From Paraherbaspirillum soli (GTDB lineage: Bacteria; Pseudomonadota; Gammaproteobacteria; Burkholderiales; Burkholderiaceae_D), in NCBI RefSeq assembly GCF_042654985.1, contig NZ_JBHSMT010000008.1, positions 310,001 through 374,000 on the forward strand: 64,000 nt of DNA, given 5' to 3'. The translations under genes were made by a program, and so were the position numbers. A model generated the notes under the pieces. It did not search any database. It was not told where the DNA came from and saw only the letters and a program-made list of their open reading frames with translations. Positions 7,095-14,705 of the stretch are shown piece by piece (the first letter of the stretch is position 1; the number at the start of each line of letters is the position of its first letter).

Positions 7095-9170
7095 ATGAAT
7101 GAGATTTATCACACAATTCGGAACAAAGTCAGGTGCCGGTGGTGCGTGGCGGGCGAACCGGCCAACAGCCAGGGCGAAGGCGGGCGCAAGTCCAACTGCA
7201 GCGCCGCCAAGCCGGTGCGGAAAGGTTTGTCGACGCAGGTCACGGCGGCGCTGTTGAGCTTGAGCACCGGTGCTGCAGTACCGCTCGCGGGGTTGTTGCT
7301 GAGTGCACAGGCGCATGCGGGCGGTGGACTAGTAATCTGTCCTTCGGCAGGTTATTCGGATGGAGTTTCATGGGGATCAGGCTCTGTGGCCGCCGGCACA
7401 AAACAGACTTGTCCAGATCCTCCTTCGAAAGGTTTTAACTGGGCCTTTCACCTCACTAACAACGGCGATGCCACTGGCCGTGCTCCGGAGACAACAACCG
7501 CCCCCGTCGAGACGGCAGGCATCACCGGCTACGCCAATGGCGTCCTTGAGCTTAAAGGAGATGTGGGCGTAAACATCATCGGGTCAGCAGTGACAGGCGC
7601 CGATTCGAAAAAGGTATTCAGGTCGGAGATCAACCTGACCGCTGGTGGGCTTCAGCTCAGGGGGGATACCGGCATAACGATCATCGGGGCGACGACATTC
7701 AAGTCGGATATCGACATGAGCGCCAAGAAAATCACGAATATCGCAGCTGGCACAGCAGCTACCGATGCGACCAACTTCAGTCAGTTGACATCGTTGTCGA
7801 CCTCCGCCTCGACGGGCCTTAGCAGCACCAACAGTAACGTGACTTCGCTGTCGACCGGCCTCAGCACCACCAACAGCAACGTGACCTCGCTATCGACCGG
7901 CCTCAGCAGCACCAACAGCAACGTGACCTCGCTGTCGACCGGCCTCAGCAGCACCAACAGCAATGTGACCTCGCTATCGACCGGCCTCAGCAGCACCAAC
8001 AGCAATGTGACTTCGCTATCGACCGGCCTGTCCAGCGTGTACGGCAGCGGCGCGCTGAACTATTTCAAGGCCGACGGCAAGAAAGACGGCTCGGATGATG
8101 CGTCGGTGACGACGGGCAGCAACTCTGCCGCTATCGGCGCCAGTTCGAGCAACGGCGGCCGCAGCAATGTGGTGTCGGTGGGCAGCATCGGCCGCGAGCG
8201 GCAGATCATCAATGTGGCGCCCGGCACGGCCAATACCGATGCGGTCAATGTCAGCCAATTGTCGTCGCTGTCGAGCTCGATTTCATCCGGTCTCGGGTCC
8301 TTGTCGACCAGTGTCAGCAGCCTCGGCAGCAACGTCACTTCCCTGTCGACCGGCTTGAGCACCAACAACAGCAATATCGCTTCATTGTCGTCAAGCTTGA
8401 GCGATATACACACCGGCAGCAATAACGCTGACCCGGTGCCGACCCGGGGTCCCAGTGGCAACGAGGTGACCAACGTCCTGCCGTCCGCTTGCACCAAAGT
8501 CGACGGCATCGATGCCACCGGCTCCGGCTTGTGCGCGCAGGCGACCAAAGATGGCGCAACCGCCATCGGCTCCAATGCGCAAGCGACCGATACCAATACC
8601 ACCGCCATTGGCTTCCGTTCGGTTGCATCCAGCGCCGGCGCGGTCGCGATCGGCCATAACGCCCGAGCCACCGGCGATCCGACAGTAGCGGTGGGCGACA
8701 GCTCGCTGGCGTCGGGCAACGATGCGGTGGCCTTGGGCGCGGGGGCGCAGGCAACCGGGAATCGTTCGGTGGCGCTGGGGGCGTATTCGGTCGCCGATCA
8801 AGCCAACACGGTGTCGGTCGGCGCCGCCGGCACTGAGCGCCGCTTGACCAATGTCGCCGCCGGCATCAATTCGACCGATGCGGTGAACCTGTCGCAGTTG
8901 CGCGAAGTTTCCGATCAAGTGGGCAACGTTGCGCGGATCGCCTACTCCGGCGTGGCGATGGGCATGGCGATGTCGGGCGCGGTGATGCCGCCGCTGGATC
9001 GCGGTGAAAAAGGCCTCGGCGCCGGCATCGGTGCTTACCGGGGTTACACCGCGCTGGCCTTGCAATTCAAGGCGGTCAGCGCAAGCGGCAGCAGTTCCTG
9101 GGGTGCCGGTATCAGCACCACAGGCAAGGAAGTAGGAGTCCAGGCCGGCTACGGCTTCAAGTGGAAGTAA
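7095..9170 (+). CDS. YadA-type trimeric autotransporter adhesin
   Basis: 691 residues from the ATG at 7095, with GAGG eight bases upstream. Order: an extended signal peptide region (MNEIYHTIRNK), a long signal peptide with a hydrophobic core at about 48-70 and cleavage after AQAHA (residue 75); a passenger with three neck-type motifs of the form N-x-A-x-G-x3-TDA-x-N-x-SQL (near 213, 371 and 584); five 14-residue stalk repeats (243-312); YadA head repeats of the AxAIGxxAxA type (about 487-575); and a C-terminal YadA anchor of about 70 residues ending in GFKWK. Homologues form outer-membrane trimers and bind host or abiotic surfaces. The frame is open 62 codons further upstream, but the ESPR fixes the start. 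Genes for a GTPase/Roadblock module follow. Confidence 0.93.
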   Translation: MNEIYHTIRNKVRCRWCVAGEPANSQGEGGRKSNCSAAKPVRKGLSTQVTAALLSLSTGAAVPLAGLLLSAQAHAGGGLVICPSAGYSDGVSWGSGSVAAGTKQTCPDPPSKGFNWAFHLTNNGDATGRAPETTTAPVETAGITGYANGVLELKGDVGVNIIGSAVTGADSKKVFRSEINLTAGGLQLRGDTGITIIGATTFKSDIDMSAKKITNIAAGTAATDATNFSQLTSLSTSASTGLSSTNSNVTSLSTGLSTTNSNVTSLSTGLSSTNSNVTSLSTGLSSTNSNVTSLSTGLSSTNSNVTSLSTGLSSVYGSGALNYFKADGKKDGSDDASVTTGSNSAAIGASSSNGGRSNVVSVGSIGRERQIINVAPGTANTDAVNVSQLSSLSSSISSGLGSLSTSVSSLGSNVTSLSTGLSTNNSNIASLSSSLSDIHTGSNNADPVPTRGPSGNEVTNVLPSACTKVDGIDATGSGLCAQATKDGATAIGSNAQATDTNTTAIGFRSVASSAGAVAIGHNARATGDPTVAVGDSSLASGNDAVALGAGAQATGNRSVALGAYSVADQANTVSVGAAGTERRLTNVAAGINSTDAVNLSQLREVSDQVGNVARIAYSGVAMGMAMSGAVMPPLDRGEKGLGAGIGAYRGYTALALQFKAVSASGSSSWGAGISTTGKEVGVQAGYGFKWK
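7821..8030 (+). repeat. Five tandem 42-bp repeats in the adhesin stalk
   Basis: Units begin at 7821, 7863, 7905, 7947 and 7989. Each encodes a 14-residue stalk unit of the form S-S-T-N-S-N-V-T-S-L-S-T-G-L. Units differ at only a few bases, including silent changes. The unit length is a multiple of three, so gain or loss of copies would change stalk length without breaking the frame. A degenerate trace of the same unit recurs near 8330-8400. Confidence 0.95.
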
Positions 9171-9171
9171 T

Positions 9172-9301
9172 GGGCACCTCGAAAAACCGTAGCGAGCGGC
9201 CCAAGGTCGGGGCGACGATGTTGCGACACCTGCAGCCGTACGGAGTGGGTGAGCATCGCAGCCCCGAGATTGGGCCGCGCAGTAGGTTTTTCGAGGTGCC
9301 C
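9172..9301. repeat. Long imperfect palindrome, copy 1
   Basis: Starts one base after the adhesin stop. The outer arms are GGGCACCTCGAAAAACC and its complement. The inner arms pair a GCGGCCCAAGGTCGGGGC-like block with a GCCCCGAGATTGGGCCGC-like block. The central part is more degenerate than in other copies. It separates the adhesin gene from the next gene and may act as a terminator or processing hairpin. Related copies lie at 10973, 20491, 22293, 28723 and 31052. Confidence 0.85.
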
Positions 9302-9360
9302 TAATTAAATATTTTCCAGAGCGTACTGCGCCCTGGGTCTTTTTCATGATTGGAGTGGAA

Positions 9361-10053
9361 ATGGCGATATGGGGTCGGCTTTCGGATTTTTCCTTGCATT
9401 TGGTCCTGACCCGTCTGGCACGTAGACGGCCAGGCGTGATCCACGTCGATATTTGCGATGGCAACCAGTATTACGTGCATGTATCGGCCAAGGGCTTGAC
9501 CGCGCTACAGATGAACAGCACCGATTACGGCCGCCTGGATCAAGCCAGGACCGTGCTGGCCCGCCTGCTGTCGGCGACTACCGGCACCTTTCGGTATCTG
9601 CCCGAAGATACCTCGCCGCTGCGCAAGAATTTCCATCTTGATCTGCAAGAACTGGCGGCCGTGGCAAATAACCCGTCTGCGGTCGATGGCGCCTCTTATG
9701 CACAGGAAAAGTCTTCAGTGTTCCATCATTCCAGCATCCAGAAGCTGCTGCCCCATGCCGATACGCGATTTATTTTAAGCGGCAGGAATCTGCCGCTGAA
9801 CAATGAGGTGCTGCAGCATTTCGTGAAGCAAAGTTCGTTTGAGCTGACGCTGGGCGCCAGTGCCGCCGAACTGGCGCGCTTGTTGGGCGAAGACCTTGAA
9901 AAGGTCCGCTTTTACCTTTATCGCCTGAGGGAAGCCGACGTGATTGTCCCGATGCGGGCCTTTCGCAATGCCGCCACCAGCGCAGATCGGCACAACGATG
10001 CCGCACGTTTACGCCCTACCCTCGTGCAGCGTCTGATATCGCTATTTGAATGA
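9361..10053 (+). CDS. DUF4388-like protein with C-terminal winged-helix-like region
   Basis: 230 residues from the ATG at 9361, chosen because GGAG lies six bases before it; an ATG five codons earlier is possible. Residues 1-85 resemble DUF4388/PatA N-terminal domains: WGRLSDFSLHLVLTRLARRRPGVI, a strand pair, then a YLPED-type end. A variable linker follows to about 125. Residues 145-200 (NEVLQHFVKQ...SAAELARLLGEDLEKVRFYLYRLREADVI) look like a winged helix. Its stop overlaps the GTPase start (ATGATG), so it is coupled to the GTPase. By analogy with conservon operons of actinomycetes, it may link the GTPase switch to another partner. The family match is by eye. Confidence 0.6.
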   Translation: MAIWGRLSDFSLHLVLTRLARRRPGVIHVDICDGNQYYVHVSAKGLTALQMNSTDYGRLDQARTVLARLLSATTGTFRYLPEDTSPLRKNFHLDLQELAAVANNPSAVDGASYAQEKSSVFHHSSIQKLLPHADTRFILSGRNLPLNNEVLQHFVKQSSFELTLGASAAELARLLGEDLEKVRFYLYRLREADVIVPMRAFRNAATSADRHNDAARLRPTLVQRLISLFE

Positions 10054-10583
10054 TGACCAAACAAGCCCTGAAAATTGTTATCTCCGGCCCCGTCGGCGCA
10101 GGAAAAACCAGTTTGATAACGACCCTGACCGACGCCTACTGCATCAGTACCGAAGCCAGGAGCAGCGAACAAATCGGTAAAACGCACACCACCGTCGGCC
10201 TCGATTTCGGCGTGCTCCAGATAGGCGGGCAAACCATCCATTTATGCGGGACGCCGGGGCAGGCGCGTTTTGATTTCATGTGGGACATCCTGTGCCAGGG
10301 CACGCTTGGCCTGGTGCTGATGGTGGCCGCCAACCGGCCGCAGGATTTTCCTCATGCGCGCCGCATTCTTGAATTCATTACCAGCCGCAAGCCGCTGCCG
10401 TTTGTGATCGGCGTCACCAAGTCGGAGCTGGAAGACGCGTGGCAAACAGAAGATGTGGCCGCCTATTTTGAGCTCGAAATGAATCAGGTGATCGCCCTGA
10501 ACGCCACCCAACTCGCCGGCAGTCGCGCAGTCATTGCATCCCTGCTGCGGCTATTGCAAACCGTCTCGCCAGTGGAAGCCTGA
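10050..10583 (+). CDS. Small Ras-like GTPase (conservon CvnD/COG2229-like)
   Basis: 177 residues, a single G domain. G1 is GPVGAGKTS, the switch I Thr lies in TTVGLDFG, and G3 is CGTPGQARFDFMW, typical of the CvnD/MglA-neighbour GTPases that work with Roadblock proteins. G4 is GVTKSEL, so the usual NKxD reads TKSE; guanine specificity may be altered. G5 is NATQ. The ATG at 10050 overlaps the upstream stop; an ATG at 10053 is equally possible. A Roadblock gene follows four bases after the stop. Predicted cytoplasmic molecular switch; target unknown. Confidence 0.8.
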   Translation: MMTKQALKIVISGPVGAGKTSLITTLTDAYCISTEARSSEQIGKTHTTVGLDFGVLQIGGQTIHLCGTPGQARFDFMWDILCQGTLGLVLMVAANRPQDFPHARRILEFITSRKPLPFVIGVTKSELEDAWQTEDVAAYFELEMNQVIALNATQLAGSRAVIASLLRLLQTVSPVEA

Positions 10584-10587
10584 AAAC

Positions 10588-10971
10588 ATGCATTTGACGC
10601 CACAACACATTCAATGGTGCGAACAGGAACTGGAGCAGATTGTCGAGCAATCGCAATACCTGGACGGCGCCGCAATATGCACCACCGACGGGCTCGGGAT
10701 CGTCGTGAGATTGCCGGCGTCGATTAATCCCGATCACATCTGCGCGATGAGCAGTTCACTGTTCGGGATCGCCGCAGCGTTGCAGGCGGAATCTCAAATG
10801 GATGGCTACAAGGCGCTGCTGGTCGATGCGCAGTCCGGAAAAATCGTGATCACGTTGTTTAAGCTGGCCGGGATTGAGCTGCTTTTGGTCCAACTGGGCA
10901 AGGCTGCCGCGACCCTCGGCGCACTGAATGTCACTGCCCGGGGGTTTTCCGAGAAAACCGCCAGCACCTGA
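10588..10971 (+). CDS. Roadblock/LC7 domain protein 1
   Basis: 127 residues from the ATG at 10588. One Roadblock/LC7 fold is suggested by the pattern: an N-terminal helix (HIQWCEQELEQIVEQSQ), strand pair (GAAICTTDGLGIVVRLP), a long central helix (ICAMSSSLFGIAAALQAES), two strands (KALLVDAQSGKIVITLF) and the final helix. Such proteins dimerise and act as GTPase-activating or scaffold partners of small GTPases, as MglB does for MglA. It begins four bases after the GTPase stop. A palindromic repeat starts two bases after its own stop. Confidence 0.75.
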   Translation: MHLTPQHIQWCEQELEQIVEQSQYLDGAAICTTDGLGIVVRLPASINPDHICAMSSSLFGIAAALQAESQMDGYKALLVDAQSGKIVITLFKLAGIELLLVQLGKAAATLGALNVTARGFSEKTAST

Positions 10972-10972
10972 T

Positions 10973-11116
10973 GGGCGCCTCGAAAAACCGTAGCGAGCGG
11001 CCCAAGGTCGGGGGGAGAAGCGCAGCTGTACGGAGGTACAGCGACGAATATGTCACCTCTGCAGCACCAAGATTGGCGAGTTTGCCAAACCTTGCAGTAG
11101 ATTTTTAGAGGTGGCC
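10973..11116. repeat. Long imperfect palindrome, copy 2
   Basis: Begins two bases after the stop of the first Roadblock gene. The apical stem reads GCTGTAC-GGAG-GTACAGC, whereas most copies have GCCGTAC and GTACGGC; both arms changed together, so pairing is kept. The right arm carries about 20 extra bases relative to other copies. It lies between the two Roadblock genes and may cap the first transcript. Confidence 0.8.
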
Positions 11117-11175
11117 GGATTTGTATCGTGCGTGGTAATCAGACCACGCATTTATCTTCAGAAAGGAAAGCCGTA

Positions 11176-11535
11176 ATGTCAAACATCAAAGAATCCTTGA
11201 ACAACTTGCTCGATCTGGACGGCGCATTAGGCTGCGCGGTGGTTGACGCCAGCAGCGGCATGATGCTCGGTTCGGCCGGTAGCGGGGGCGATCTTGAAAT
11301 CGCCGCGGCAGGCAACACCGAAGTGGTGCGCGCCATCATGAAAACCAATAAGGCACTCGGCGTAATTGACGAAATCGAGGACATCCTGATTACCCTGGGC
11401 AAGCAGTACCATATTCTCCGCTTGCTGCCGCAGAAGCCGGGTTTGTTTCTTTACTATGCGCTGGACCACGCCAAATCCAACCTGGCCCTGGCACGCCGTC
11501 AGGCCCAGGATGTCGGCAAGGCCTTGACGCTGTGA
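11176..11535 (+). CDS. Roadblock/LC7 domain protein 2
   Basis: 119 residues from the ATG at 11176, with AAAGGAAA upstream. The pattern again fits one Roadblock/LC7 fold: helix (IKESLNNLLDLDG), strands (GCAVVDASSGMMLGSAGS), a central helix (AAAGNTEVVRAIMKTNKAL), strands (EDILITLGKQYHILRLLPQ) and a last helix (NLALARRQAQDVGKAL). It differs clearly from the first Roadblock protein, so the two could form a heterodimer or serve separate partners. It is separated from the first by 204 bp including a palindromic repeat and may have its own promoter. The ParA-like gene is convergent, 60 bp away. Confidence 0.75.
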   Translation: MSNIKESLNNLLDLDGALGCAVVDASSGMMLGSAGSGGDLEIAAAGNTEVVRAIMKTNKALGVIDEIEDILITLGKQYHILRLLPQKPGLFLYYALDHAKSNLALARRQAQDVGKALTL

Positions 11536-11595
11536 TCGTTTCGAATCGAAATCGGAATGATGGATAGACGCGCAGCAGGCACCAAGCGAGCACGC

Positions 11596-12231
11596 TCAGG
11601 CGCTGAATATTCCTCTGTATAGCGCCGACATATCCGCGATGGTGCGGGCGTCGGCAGGTTTTTGTCGGCCCGTCGACAGGCCGGCTTCCAGCGTTTCGAA
11701 CACATCCAGCCTGCCGTGGATCGCTGTGTTAACCGACTTCGCGGCAGGAATCCTGTCCAGCAACGCCTGGATCTTATCGGCTGTGTCATCGGCAAAGTCA
11801 TTGACCGCTCCGATGATCACGGCGAGTACCCGCAAGTTCGGATTGGACAGGCGGCCGGTTTCGATGCGCTCGATAATTTTTCGGTGGGCATTCGAATTGA
11901 TGCTGCCGGCTTGGAGTGGGATCAGCGCGACCCGGGCTGTCGTCAATGCCGATCTGCTTGCCGCAGAATCGCCGTCGGCGGTGTCGATCACGACATCGTT
12001 GTAACTCGGCAGCAGGCGTTCAAGTTCCGCCGGAAAATCCTGCTGGCATATGGTGCGTGCCGAGGCTCTCGGTTTGATGTCGACTGCCGTCAGCGCAGCG
12101 TCCATCGGCTCCTGGGCGTCAGCCGAAATCAACAATACATTGCGGCCGGCCAGCCCCCTGAGCACCGCCAGGTTATTTGCGAGAACGGCGCTTTCCGCGT
12201 CATTCCCTTCGTTCACCGTTGTGATGATCAT
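11596..12231 (-). CDS. ParA/MinD-like protein with degenerate Walker A motif
   Basis: 211 residues from the ATG at 12231, with AAGGA eight bases upstream. The fold pattern is that of ParA: N-terminal strand, helix (AVLANNLAVLRGLAGRNVLLISADAQ), a switch-II-like YNDVVIDTADGDS, then RVALIPLQAGSIN and NLRVLAVIIGAVND. The expected KGGVGKTT reads NEGNDAESA, so both the signature and P-loop lysines are missing. It may bind nucleotide weakly or not at all. It starts 10 bp after dapA in the same direction, so the two are probably cotranscribed. It faces the Roadblock genes. Role unknown. Confidence 0.65.
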   Translation of the reverse strand: MIITTVNEGNDAESAVLANNLAVLRGLAGRNVLLISADAQEPMDAALTAVDIKPRASARTICQQDFPAELERLLPSYNDVVIDTADGDSAASRSALTTARVALIPLQAGSINSNAHRKIIERIETGRLSNPNLRVLAVIIGAVNDFADDTADKIQALLDRIPAAKSVNTAIHGRLDVFETLEAGLSTGRQKPADARTIADMSALYRGIFSA

Positions 12232-12241
12232 GCGTCCTTCA

Positions 12242-13207
12242 CTAGTGAATGCCGCTCTCGGTCTGAGAGAGGCCGTTGAAAGCATGGTCCCCATCGGCGT
12301 CGATCCGCGTCTGCCGGGCCGCCATAGTCGCGTTCGGGATTGCCGCCAACTGCTCCAGGGCACGGGCCATTTTTTCCTTGCCGGCGCTGGACATCGGCGT
12401 CATCGGCAAGCGCAATTCTTCATGGATTTTCCCCTGAATTGCCAGCGCCGTCTTCACCGGACCCGGGTTGGGTTCGGAAAACAGCAGCTCGATCAATGGC
12501 AGCAGCGCGTTGAAAATCGCGCGCGCGTGCGCCAGCTGCCCGGCACGCACCAGGTCGAACATTTGGACATACAGATCGGGGCGAATGTGTGCCGCGGCAG
12601 AAATCGCGCCGTGACCGCCGAGGCAAAGTGTGGTCAACAACAGGCTATCGTCGCCGCTCAGTACCTTCAGCGGCGTCTGATTGATCAATGCCGTCAGTTG
12701 CGACACGCTGCCGCCGGATTCCTTGACCGCGACAAAATGCGGATCGGCTGCCAGCGCACGCATCGTTGCCGGCTCGATGTTGACGCCGGTGCGGCCGGGA
12801 ATATTGTAAAGAACGATGGGCCGATCGGTGGCTGCAGCAATCGTCTGGAAGTGCAGACGTATCCCCTGTTGCGATGGCTTGACGTAGGACGGCGCAGAAA
12901 TCAGGAACCCGGCAAGCGCCGCATCGCGCAAGCCGGCCGCCCTTGCCGCCACCGCCCTGGTATCGCTGCCGCCGAGGCCCATCAGCACCGGACAGCGGCC
13001 ATCGGCGGCCTCCAGCACCGCGGCCAACAGCGCTGTTTGTTCATCGTCGCTCAGGGTCGCCGCTTCGCCTGTGGTGCCGCATGCGACCAGGCCGTGAATC
13101 CCGGCTTGCAGCAGATTTTCGACCAGGCGTTGGGTCGAAAGAAAATCTATGCGGCCGTTGTGAAAAGGGGTGACCAGCGGAACCCAGATGCCATCGAAGG
13201 GGAGCAT
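12242..13207 (-). CDS. dapA: 4-hydroxy-tetrahydrodipicolinate synthase (DapA family)
   Basis: 321 residues, slightly longer than the usual 290-300 because of a C-terminal tail. DapA condenses pyruvate with aspartate semialdehyde in lysine and diaminopimelate synthesis. Visible features: GIWVPLVTPF, the ACGTTGEAATLS loop, YNIPGRTGVN with the catalytic Tyr, and FVAVKESGG with the Schiff-base Lys. Other members of the family (N-acetylneuraminate lyase, KDG aldolase) share this fold, but the GTTGE and YNIPGRTG motifs favour DapA. The linked ParA-like gene is an unusual operon partner. Confidence 0.85.
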   Translation of the reverse strand: MLPFDGIWVPLVTPFHNGRIDFLSTQRLVENLLQAGIHGLVACGTTGEAATLSDDEQTALLAAVLEAADGRCPVLMGLGGSDTRAVAARAAGLRDAALAGFLISAPSYVKPSQQGIRLHFQTIAAATDRPIVLYNIPGRTGVNIEPATMRALAADPHFVAVKESGGSVSQLTALINQTPLKVLSGDDSLLLTTLCLGGHGAISAAAHIRPDLYVQMFDLVRAGQLAHARAIFNALLPLIELLFSEPNPGPVKTALAIQGKIHEELRLPMTPMSSAGKEKMARALEQLAAIPNATMAARQTRIDADGDHAFNGLSQTESGIH

Positions 13208-13318
13208 GTTTTTTGGATGATTTGAAAAAAATGAATGGAGAAAAATTGCCGGCGCGCTTTATGTTTTCGGCACGATAGTCGAGTAAGACCATGTGCGGCA
13301 AGCGCATCAAGGAGCGGC

Positions 13319-13780
13319 TTAATGGCGTGTGATGCGGCCGAATTCGGCACTGGGCAGCGCCTGCATGATGGCGCTCATGATCAAATTCCACGCCGGGGCG
13401 CTGACGCAGAAACACAGCTTGATCTTCCTGGCGTGATCGATGGTCTGGGTTTGCATGAACGACACCAGGTCGCCGCAAGTACCGGTCAACAGATGCCGCA
13501 ACTGACCGGCACAATCTGCTTCCACCGTGATATCCATCATGAAGCCGCGATGTGCTGCGCCGGCGGGCGCAACGGTGCGCTGCATGCTGCGTGACGGGGC
13601 GGAGGAAATGGAACTAATGCTGGCGGAAATTGCTGGCGGCACGGAGGTCTGGATTGCCGCTGCATTGCTTGCCGCTGATGGGTAGCGGCCGGGGGATGCG
13701 ATGGTTGTTGCGGAGAGTCGGGACCCATCATGCTGGCGATGGATATCGGATTGCACCAATCTTAAAAGGGCGCGACGCAT
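13319..13780 (-). CDS. Hypothetical protein
   Basis: 153 residues, not recognised. The N-terminal half (about 1-75) is Ser/Ala/Pro-rich and looks disordered. The C-terminal 70 residues (VEADCAGQLRHLLTGTCGDLV...LIMSAIMQALPSAEFGRI) look like a small folded domain with three Cys residues. An AGG lies about six bases before the ATG at 13780. No operon partner: dapA is 111 bp downstream. The N-terminal part may be non-coding, with a later start giving only the folded part. Confidence 0.45.
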   Translation of the reverse strand: MRRALLRLVQSDIHRQHDGSRLSATTIASPGRYPSAASNAAAIQTSVPPAISASISSISSAPSRSMQRTVAPAGAAHRGFMMDITVEADCAGQLRHLLTGTCGDLVSFMQTQTIDHARKIKLCFCVSAPAWNLIMSAIMQALPSAEFGRITRH

Positions 13781-13901
13781 AGTGAACCTGCTTAGGTTGT
13801 GAACATGGTTACAGGCTAGCAGTTCAAAAATAAAGATTCCCTAAAAAAATGGCAGCAGCTTGTAAACGGCGAGTAAAAATTTGTCACCGCCGAACCCGTG
13901 A

Positions 13902-13931
13902 CGCGCTCAACTCACGTATGAGTTGAGCGCG
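13902..13931 (-). terminator. Hairpin downstream of the GST gene
   Basis: A perfect 13-bp stem CGCGCTCAACTCA with a four-base CGTA loop, 10 bp after the stop of the minus-strand GST gene. No T-tract follows directly (the nearest T-run is about 20 bases on), so it is either a weak terminator or an mRNA-stabilising hairpin. Confidence 0.5.
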
Positions 13932-13941
13932 CACCGTTGTT

Positions 13942-14553
13942 TTACGGAGCCGTCTTCTGCCAGGCGTCAAGCGCCTGCACCCGTTCAAACCACGCTTGCA
14001 AGTTGCGGTACTGGCGCACCGGAAGCTTGGCCATAACGGTCGACATCAATGGCGCCGCGATGGCAAAATCGGCGAGCGTCAAACCGGAGCCGACAACCCA
14101 TTCGCGGCCGGCCAAGTGGGCATCCAGCGTGCTCGCAAATATCGCCAGCTGTTCTTCGCCGTGCCTGATTGCGGCCGCGTCGGGAGCGCCGGCGCCGATC
14201 ATCGCTTTAATCCAATTTTCCCAATTCAGAATCTCGATCGCCGGGGAAAAATGTTGTGCCGTCCAAAACAGCCAGCGGTTGACGTCGGCCCTGGCATGCA
14301 GGTCGGTCGGATAAATCGTTTGCCCCGGCGTCTTTTCCGCCAGGTATTGCATGATCGCGCATGATTCCCAGAGGATGAAATCGCCATCCACCAGGACCGG
14401 GATCTTCTCGTTCGGATTGACCGCGAGCAGTTGCTTGCGCTGCTCCGTGCTGGACAAGTCGATGCTGACCAGCTCGACCGGCTGGTTCAGGTGAACCGCG
14501 GTCATGACGGCACGGCGGGCGTTGGATGACAGCGGACTGTGGTAAAGGCGCAT
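13942..14553 (-). CDS. Glutathione S-transferase family protein
   Basis: 203 residues. The N-terminal thioredoxin-like domain (1-80) begins MRLYHSPLSSNARRAV, with Ser residues in the position used to activate glutathione, and has the conserved NPNEKIPVLVDGDFILWES segment with the cis-Pro. The C-terminal helical domain includes the motif LTLADFAIAA. A strong AGGAG precedes the ATG. The substrate is unknown; such enzymes often conjugate or reduce electrophiles. It appears to be a single-gene unit. Confidence 0.9.
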   Translation of the reverse strand: MRLYHSPLSSNARRAVMTAVHLNQPVELVSIDLSSTEQRKQLLAVNPNEKIPVLVDGDFILWESCAIMQYLAEKTPGQTIYPTDLHARADVNRWLFWTAQHFSPAIEILNWENWIKAMIGAGAPDAAAIRHGEEQLAIFASTLDAHLAGREWVVGSGLTLADFAIAAPLMSTVMAKLPVRQYRNLQAWFERVQALDAWQKTAP

Positions 14554-14644
14554 GCTAACTATCTCCTGTGAATGTTGACAGCGCCATCTTAGGCCACGCT
14601 ACTGACAGTTTCTGTCAGTAGTCTGCGGTCAACTATGAATGGTT

Positions 14645-14680
14645 AAAAAAAGAGGCGCAAATTTTGCGCCTCCTTTTTTA
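14645..14680. terminator. Bidirectional Rho-independent terminator
   Basis: The stem GAGGCGCAAA and its complement is flanked by an A-run on the left and a T-run on the right. It lies 25 bp after the stop of the minus-strand binding-protein gene and would end that transcript. Confidence 0.85.
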
Positions 14681-14705
14681 CTTGCCGTTCAATTCGGAAT
14701 GCCGC

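Noticed and set aside
7821..8030. Possible CRISPR array
   Set aside because: The 42-bp units are directly adjacent with no unique spacers and are translated in frame as adhesin stalk repeats.
12050..13225. 391-codon plus-strand frame across the ParA-like and dapA genes
   Set aside because: Antisense to two supported genes with clear motifs; Arg/Gln-rich composition.
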